A stretch of DNA of 64,000 bases, taken from assembly GCA_964385405.1 (NCBI GenBank), contig CAYLOT010000004.1, positions 50,231 to 114,230 of the forward strand, written 5' to 3'. Below, in pieces: positions 60,458-64,000 of the stretch. The notes beneath the pieces were generated by a model. It saw nothing but the letters and a program-made list of their open reading frames with translations, searched no databases and was not told the DNA's origin. Position 1 is the stretch's first letter, and each line of letters begins with the position of its first letter. This DNA comes from CAIZGX01 sp964385405. GTDB lineage: Bacteria; Bacteroidota; Bacteroidia; Flavobacteriales_D; Sanyastnellaceae. Made by a program: the position numbers and the translations under genes.

Positions 60458-63400
60458 TTAAAGGTTTTTGGTTAATAGTAAGCGCACCTCTTCTCCCCCT
60501 TCCCATTCAACTGCGACACCCCCTTCCATTTCTGGAATAAACTCAAGCGAAGAAGCAAGTACTTGACTGCTAATATATTCAGAATTGTTTTTCAAAACAT
60601 CATTCAGGTAGTTTTCTCCCGAAACTTTAACAATTATTTTATCGGTAACCTCGAAATTGGTTTCTTTTCTCATGTTTTGAATACGATTCACCAATTCACG
60701 CGCATATCCTTCTTCCTTTAATTCAGGAGTGATGGTTACGTCCAAGGCTACAGTTAAATTGCCTTGATTTGCTACTTTCCAACCAGGAATGTCAACAGGA
60801 ATAATCTCCACATCTTCCGTTTGAAGAAGTATAGATTCTTTCATCCACATATACTCTCCTGTTTTTTCTATTGAAGAAATAATTTCTTGGGCGTTTTCCT
60901 GCGCAAATTGCTGAATTTCTTTCATGAACTTCCCGCACTTTTTTCCGAGTGTTTTGAAATTCAATTTAAGGTCCTTTACAATTTTAGTGGTCTGTTCATC
61001 GACGCATTTCACGGCTTTAACATTCACTTCACTGCAAATGAGATCTGAAACACTTTCAATTCTCGACTGCGTGGTTTCATCTAGAACTGGAATTCGAATT
61101 TCCGCAAGCGTTTGGCGCACTTTGATGTTTTCCTTCTTACGAATAGAGAGGGCCATGCTAGAAATACGTTGTGCAAGGTCCATACGAGCCTCAAGATTTT
61201 CATCTCGGAAGCTTCCTGCTTCGAGGTGCGAAAGATGAACCGAATCGTTCGTTGTGTTCAAACTTTGAAACAACCAATCTGAATAGAATGGAGCAAAAGG
61301 ACTCATGAGTTGGGCAACTTGTTTCAAGCAGGTGTGAAGCGTAGCGTACGCCGAACGTTTGTCTTCTGTCATTTCACCGTGCCAGAATCTTTTCCTTGCG
61401 AGACGAACGTACCAGTTTGAAAGGTGATCGTTCACAAACGATTCAATGGCGCGAGCTGCAGGAGTTGGATCGAATGCGTCGAGATTTTTCTCTACTTCTA
61501 AGGTAAGTGCGTTTAGTTTACTTACGATCCACTTATCTAATTCAGCTCGATTTTCAACAGCCGGGTCATTATTCGATGCCTCAAATCCGTCTATGTTTGC
61601 ATACAACGCAAAGAAAGAGTAGGTGTTCGATAGTGTTCCGAAAAAGGTGCGTTGAACTTCAGCAATTCCTTCTGTATCGAATTTCAAATTATCCCATGGA
61701 TCTGAGTTGGTAATCATATACCAACGCGTGGCGTCGGGCCCATATTTACCAAGGGTTTCGAACGGATCAATAGCATTGCCTAAACGCTTAGACATCTTGT
61801 TTCCATTTTTGTCTAAAACAAGTCCGTTTGAAATGACATTTTTATAAGCAACAGAATCGAAGCACAAGGTTGCAATGGCGTGCAAGGTGTAAAACCATCC
61901 TCTTGTTTGATCCACTCCTTCAGCAATGAAATCTGCAGGGAAAGAATGGTTGTTGTCGATTTTTTCTTTGTTTTCGAAAGGGTAGTGCCATTGCGCGTAA
62001 GGCATAGCTCCACTGTCGAACCAAACATCAATTAGGTCAGCTTCACGGTGCATCGGTTTCCCGCTAGGGCTTACCAATACAATTTTATCGACGTAGGGTT
62101 TGTGTAAATCGAACAAGCTATAGTTCTCAACCGAATGATTGTTCGGTTGGAAATTTTCTAGCGGATTAGTTTCTGCAATTCCTGCTGCTACGCTTTTTTT
62201 CAATTCAGCTTGAAGTTCTTCAACAGAGCCAATGCAGATTGATTCGCTTCCGTCTTCGGTGCGCCAAATTGGAAGTGGAATTCCCCAGAAGCGACTGCGT
62301 GAAAGGTTCCAATCGTTTGCATTTTCCAGCCAGTTGCCAAATCTTCCAGTGCCCGTAGACTCTGGCTTCCATTGAATGGTGTTGTTCAATTCCACCAATC
62401 GATTTCTCTTTTCAGGAACCTTCACAAACCAAGAGTCCAAAGGATAGTACAATACTGGCTTATCTGTTCTCCAGCAGTGTGGGTAGTTGTGTGCGTATTT
62501 TTCTTTTTTGAATAATTTTCCTTCGGTTTGAAGTTTCAAAACAATACGCTCATCAACACTCAAATACTGAAGTTTCTCGGTGTCTTTTATTATTCCTCCA
62601 AGACTTGCTTTTTGTTTAACTAGCTCAACTGCTTTTTCTTCATCGGAATAGTACGCTTCTTTCACGAATTCTTCTCCGAATAAGAAAGTGCCGTCTTGGA
62701 CTTCCGGAAGGAAGCGTCCTCTGCGATCGACAAGGGTAAGATTTCCCATGCCGTTTTGTTTCGCCACACGGAAGTCATCTGCTCCAAAGCTAGGTGCAAT
62801 GTGAACGATCCCGGTTCCGTCTTCCGTAGTAACGAAGTCGCCACCAATAATCTTGAACGCATCGCCATCGTTCGGCTGTACGAATGGAAGCAATTGCTCG
62901 TAACGAAGATTTAAAAGTTCTTTTCCAGACAGTTCTGAAACCGTTCTGTTCGGAATTTTCTTATCTCCGGCGTTGAATTCTTCAAAGTTTTCTCCGTTTG
63001 CTACAGGGAAATATTTTTCACGAAGCGCTGAAGCAACAATGAAATAAGCACGCTCGTTTCCAAATGGAGTAAGCGATTCAACTACGGTGTAGTTTATTTT
63101 TTCTCCAACAGCCAATGCCACGTTTGATGGCAGGGTCCATGGCGTAGTCGTCCAAGCCAAAACATAAATCGGAAGATCCGAATTCACATTGAGCGTTGAA
63201 TGCGCATCAATCAATTTGAACTGTGCTACCGCAGAAGTGTCTTTCACTTCCTTGTAGCAACCTGGCTGATTCAATTCGTGAGAACTTAATCCTGTTCCCG
63301 CAGCAGGTGAATAAGGTTGAATGGTGTAGCCCTTGTACAACAGATTCTTGTTGTGCAATTGCTGAAGCAACCACCAAACGGTCTCAATGTATTTGTTGTC

Positions 63401-63856
63401 ATAGGTAACGTACGGGTCGTTCATGTCTACCCAGTAGCCCATGTCTTTGGTAAGCTTTTCCCAAAGGTCGGTGTACTTCATAACCTCCTTGCGGCAGGCG
63501 TTGTTGTACTCTTCCACCGAAATGGTCTTACCAATGTCTTCTTTCTTAATGCCTAATGTTTTCTCTACGCTTAATTCAATGGGAAGTCCGTGCGTGTCCC
63601 AGCCGGCCTTGCGGTGAACTTGTTTTCCACGAAGGGTTTGGTAACGACAAAAGATATCTTTAATGGAACGTGCCATAACGTGGTGAATGCCTGGCATTCC
63701 GTTCGCAGAAGGTGGCCCTTCGAAAAACACGAATGGCTGTCCGCCTTCGCGTTCAGTGATACTGCGTTCGAAAATGTTTTCCGATTGCCAGTATGCTTGT
63801 ATATCGTTCGCTATTTGCGGAAGCGACAATCCTTTGATTTCCCTGTATTTGCCCAT
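60458..63856 (-). CDS. ileS: Isoleucyl-tRNA synthetase, IleS2 (eukaryote-like) type
   Basis: 1132 residues from ATG 63856 (MGKYREIKGLSLPQIANDIQ); the frame is open to 63961 but that part overlaps the tRNA gene. Class I signature: the HIGH position reads GIHH (residues 56-59 in SANGMPGIHHVMA), with first and third residues exchanged. KMSKR at 687-691. CP1 editing domain present (LAWTTTPWTLPSNVALAVG). AGWDTHGLPIELSVEKTLGI and the long C-terminal region fit the IleS2 class. Charges tRNA-Ile. First of a minus-strand run with the DksA-like gene, lspA and murF-alr. A -7-like TATCTTTG (reverse of 63879-63886) lies upstream. Confidence 0.97.
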   Translation of the reverse strand: MGKYREIKGLSLPQIANDIQAYWQSENIFERSITEREGGQPFVFFEGPPSANGMPGIHHVMARSIKDIFCRYQTLRGKQVHRKAGWDTHGLPIELSVEKTLGIKKEDIGKTISVEEYNNACRKEVMKYTDLWEKLTKDMGYWVDMNDPYVTYDNKYIETVWWLLQQLHNKNLLYKGYTIQPYSPAAGTGLSSHELNQPGCYKEVKDTSAVAQFKLIDAHSTLNVNSDLPIYVLAWTTTPWTLPSNVALAVGEKINYTVVESLTPFGNERAYFIVASALREKYFPVANGENFEEFNAGDKKIPNRTVSELSGKELLNLRYEQLLPFVQPNDGDAFKIIGGDFVTTEDGTGIVHIAPSFGADDFRVAKQNGMGNLTLVDRRGRFLPEVQDGTFLFGEEFVKEAYYSDEEKAVELVKQKASLGGIIKDTEKLQYLSVDERIVLKLQTEGKLFKKEKYAHNYPHCWRTDKPVLYYPLDSWFVKVPEKRNRLVELNNTIQWKPESTGTGRFGNWLENANDWNLSRSRFWGIPLPIWRTEDGSESICIGSVEELQAELKKSVAAGIAETNPLENFQPNNHSVENYSLFDLHKPYVDKIVLVSPSGKPMHREADLIDVWFDSGAMPYAQWHYPFENKEKIDNNHSFPADFIAEGVDQTRGWFYTLHAIATLCFDSVAYKNVISNGLVLDKNGNKMSKRLGNAIDPFETLGKYGPDATRWYMITNSDPWDNLKFDTEGIAEVQRTFFGTLSNTYSFFALYANIDGFEASNNDPAVENRAELDKWIVSKLNALTLEVEKNLDAFDPTPAARAIESFVNDHLSNWYVRLARKRFWHGEMTEDKRSAYATLHTCLKQVAQLMSPFAPFYSDWLFQSLNTTNDSVHLSHLEAGSFRDENLEARMDLAQRISSMALSIRKKENIKVRQTLAEIRIPVLDETTQSRIESVSDLICSEVNVKAVKCVDEQTTKIVKDLKLNFKTLGKKCGKFMKEIQQFAQENAQEIISSIEKTGEYMWMKESILLQTEDVEIIPVDIPGWKVANQGNLTVALDVTITPELKEEGYARELVNRIQNMRKETNFEVTDKIIVKVSGENYLNDVLKNNSEYISSQVLASSLEFIPEMEGGVAVEWEGGEEVRLLLTKNL

Positions 63857-63882
63857 GGAAGGTATTGAAAATAGAGTGCAAA

Positions 63883-63918
63883 GATAAAAACAAAAGCGGA
63901 GGCTTGACCTCCGCTTTT
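63883..63918 (-). terminator. Terminator after tRNA-Leu
   Basis: 11-bp arms AAAAGCGGAGG (63892-63902) and CCTCCGCTTTT (63908-63918), 5-base loop. The minus-strand tail is GTTTTTATC. It separates the tRNA from ileS, and the TATCTTTG -7 box of ileS begins in its tail. Confidence 0.85.
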
Positions 63919-63922
63919 CAAG

Positions 63923-64000
63923 TGCGCATGGAGGGACTCGAACCCCCACGCCTCGCGGCACCAGATCCTAAGTCTGGCGCGGCTACCAATTACGCCACAT
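63923..64000 (-). tRNA. tRNA-Leu (anticodon UAG), 5' end cut by the window
   Basis: Read on the minus strand: D-arm GGCGTAATTGGTAGCC, anticodon stem CCAGA/TCTGG with loop CTTAGGA (anticodon TAG at 63968-63970), a long type II variable arm (TGCCGCGAGGCGT), T-arm GGGGGTTCGAGTCCCTC and acceptor CATGCGC plus discriminator A. The first four bases of the 5' acceptor strand lie outside the window. CCA is not encoded. It reads CUN leucine codons. Confidence 0.95.

Noticed and set aside
59608..60461. Long plus-strand ORFs rich in Phe, Cys, Arg and Trp across the repeat array
   Set aside because: They are the antisense of the Lys/Ala/Pro repeats; the composition is an artefact of the repeat, and the minus strand gives the coherent protein.
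1..64000. Defence island, prophage or insertion sequence
   Set aside because: No transposase, integrase, phage structural gene, nuclease/methylase cluster or inverted-repeat boundary was recognised; gene order is core-genome-like throughout.

Overview
This window looks like the core chromosome of a member of the Bacteroidota, most likely the order Flavobacteriales. The evidence is lineage-typical genes and signals: type IX secretion (T9SS) sorting domains of types A and B, a gliding-motility-type C-terminal domain, a MurF-Alr fusion, an IPExxxVDY protein beside pyruvate kinase, DUF4835, DUF5522 and DUF5684 proteins, an Rpb6-like omega subunit, and promoters of the TTG-N17-23-TAnnTTTG type. 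Two runs of N (2070-2079 and 60177-60276) show that it is a draft or metagenome-assembled scaffold. Both runs break the reading frame of the gene they lie in, so their lengths are placeholders.

Layout. 1-1280: 3' end of a large probable outer-membrane protein. 1273-4380 (-): an unknown acidic protein, rsmI and lysS. 4488-8267 (-): TonB, a small membrane protein, a PstS-like lipoprotein and a TPR lipoprotein, in transcription order. 8363-13360: esterase (+), valS and aroB (-), DUF5684 membrane protein (+). 13357-20348: hutU, an outer-membrane barrel protein, a DUF5522 protein, a PLP deaminase (+), pyk with an IPExxxVDY protein, and an LD-carboxypeptidase. 20406-26161: metG (+), ftsZ (-), a Fur-family regulator (+) and small secreted or unknown proteins. 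26224-30423 (+): cyclophilin lipoprotein and pheS, then pdhA-pdhC. 30491-32657 (-): a T9SS cargo protein and an alpha-oxoamine synthase. 32790-39675 (+): bamD, rpoZ, coaBC, DUF4835, recN, truB, queA. 39815-42425 (+): rplM-rpsI and rpsB-tsf. 42581-46710 (+): sdhCAB and a PAP2 phosphatase. 46742-47179: a 438-bp gap with one candidate 35-codon ORF. 47180-55916 (-): two large T9SS cargo proteins, ribE, polA. 55995-63856 (-): ileS, a Lys/Ala/Pro-repeat DksA-like protein, lspA, murF-alr. 63923-64000 (-): a tRNA-Leu cut by the window end.

Most genes are housekeeping: translation (five aminoacyl-tRNA synthetase genes, ribosomal proteins, EF-Ts, tRNA and rRNA modification), envelope building (BamD, LspA, MurF-Alr, LD-carboxypeptidase, TonB), energy metabolism (pyruvate kinase, pyruvate dehydrogenase E1alpha and E2, succinate dehydrogenase) and replication or repair (PolA, RecN). 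I see no CRISPR array, prophage, insertion sequence or recognisable defence island, and no clear new multi-gene system.

The points most worth a second look are: (1) an IleS2-type isoleucyl-tRNA synthetase whose HIGH signature reads GIHH; (2) a histone-H1-like 22-residue repeat domain joined to a DksA-like domain; (3) intrinsic terminators of four minus-strand genes embedded in the 3' coding ends of converging genes; (4) a subtilase with Glu in place of the catalytic Asp; and (5) palindromes or structured elements upstream of pdhA, rplM and rpsB.
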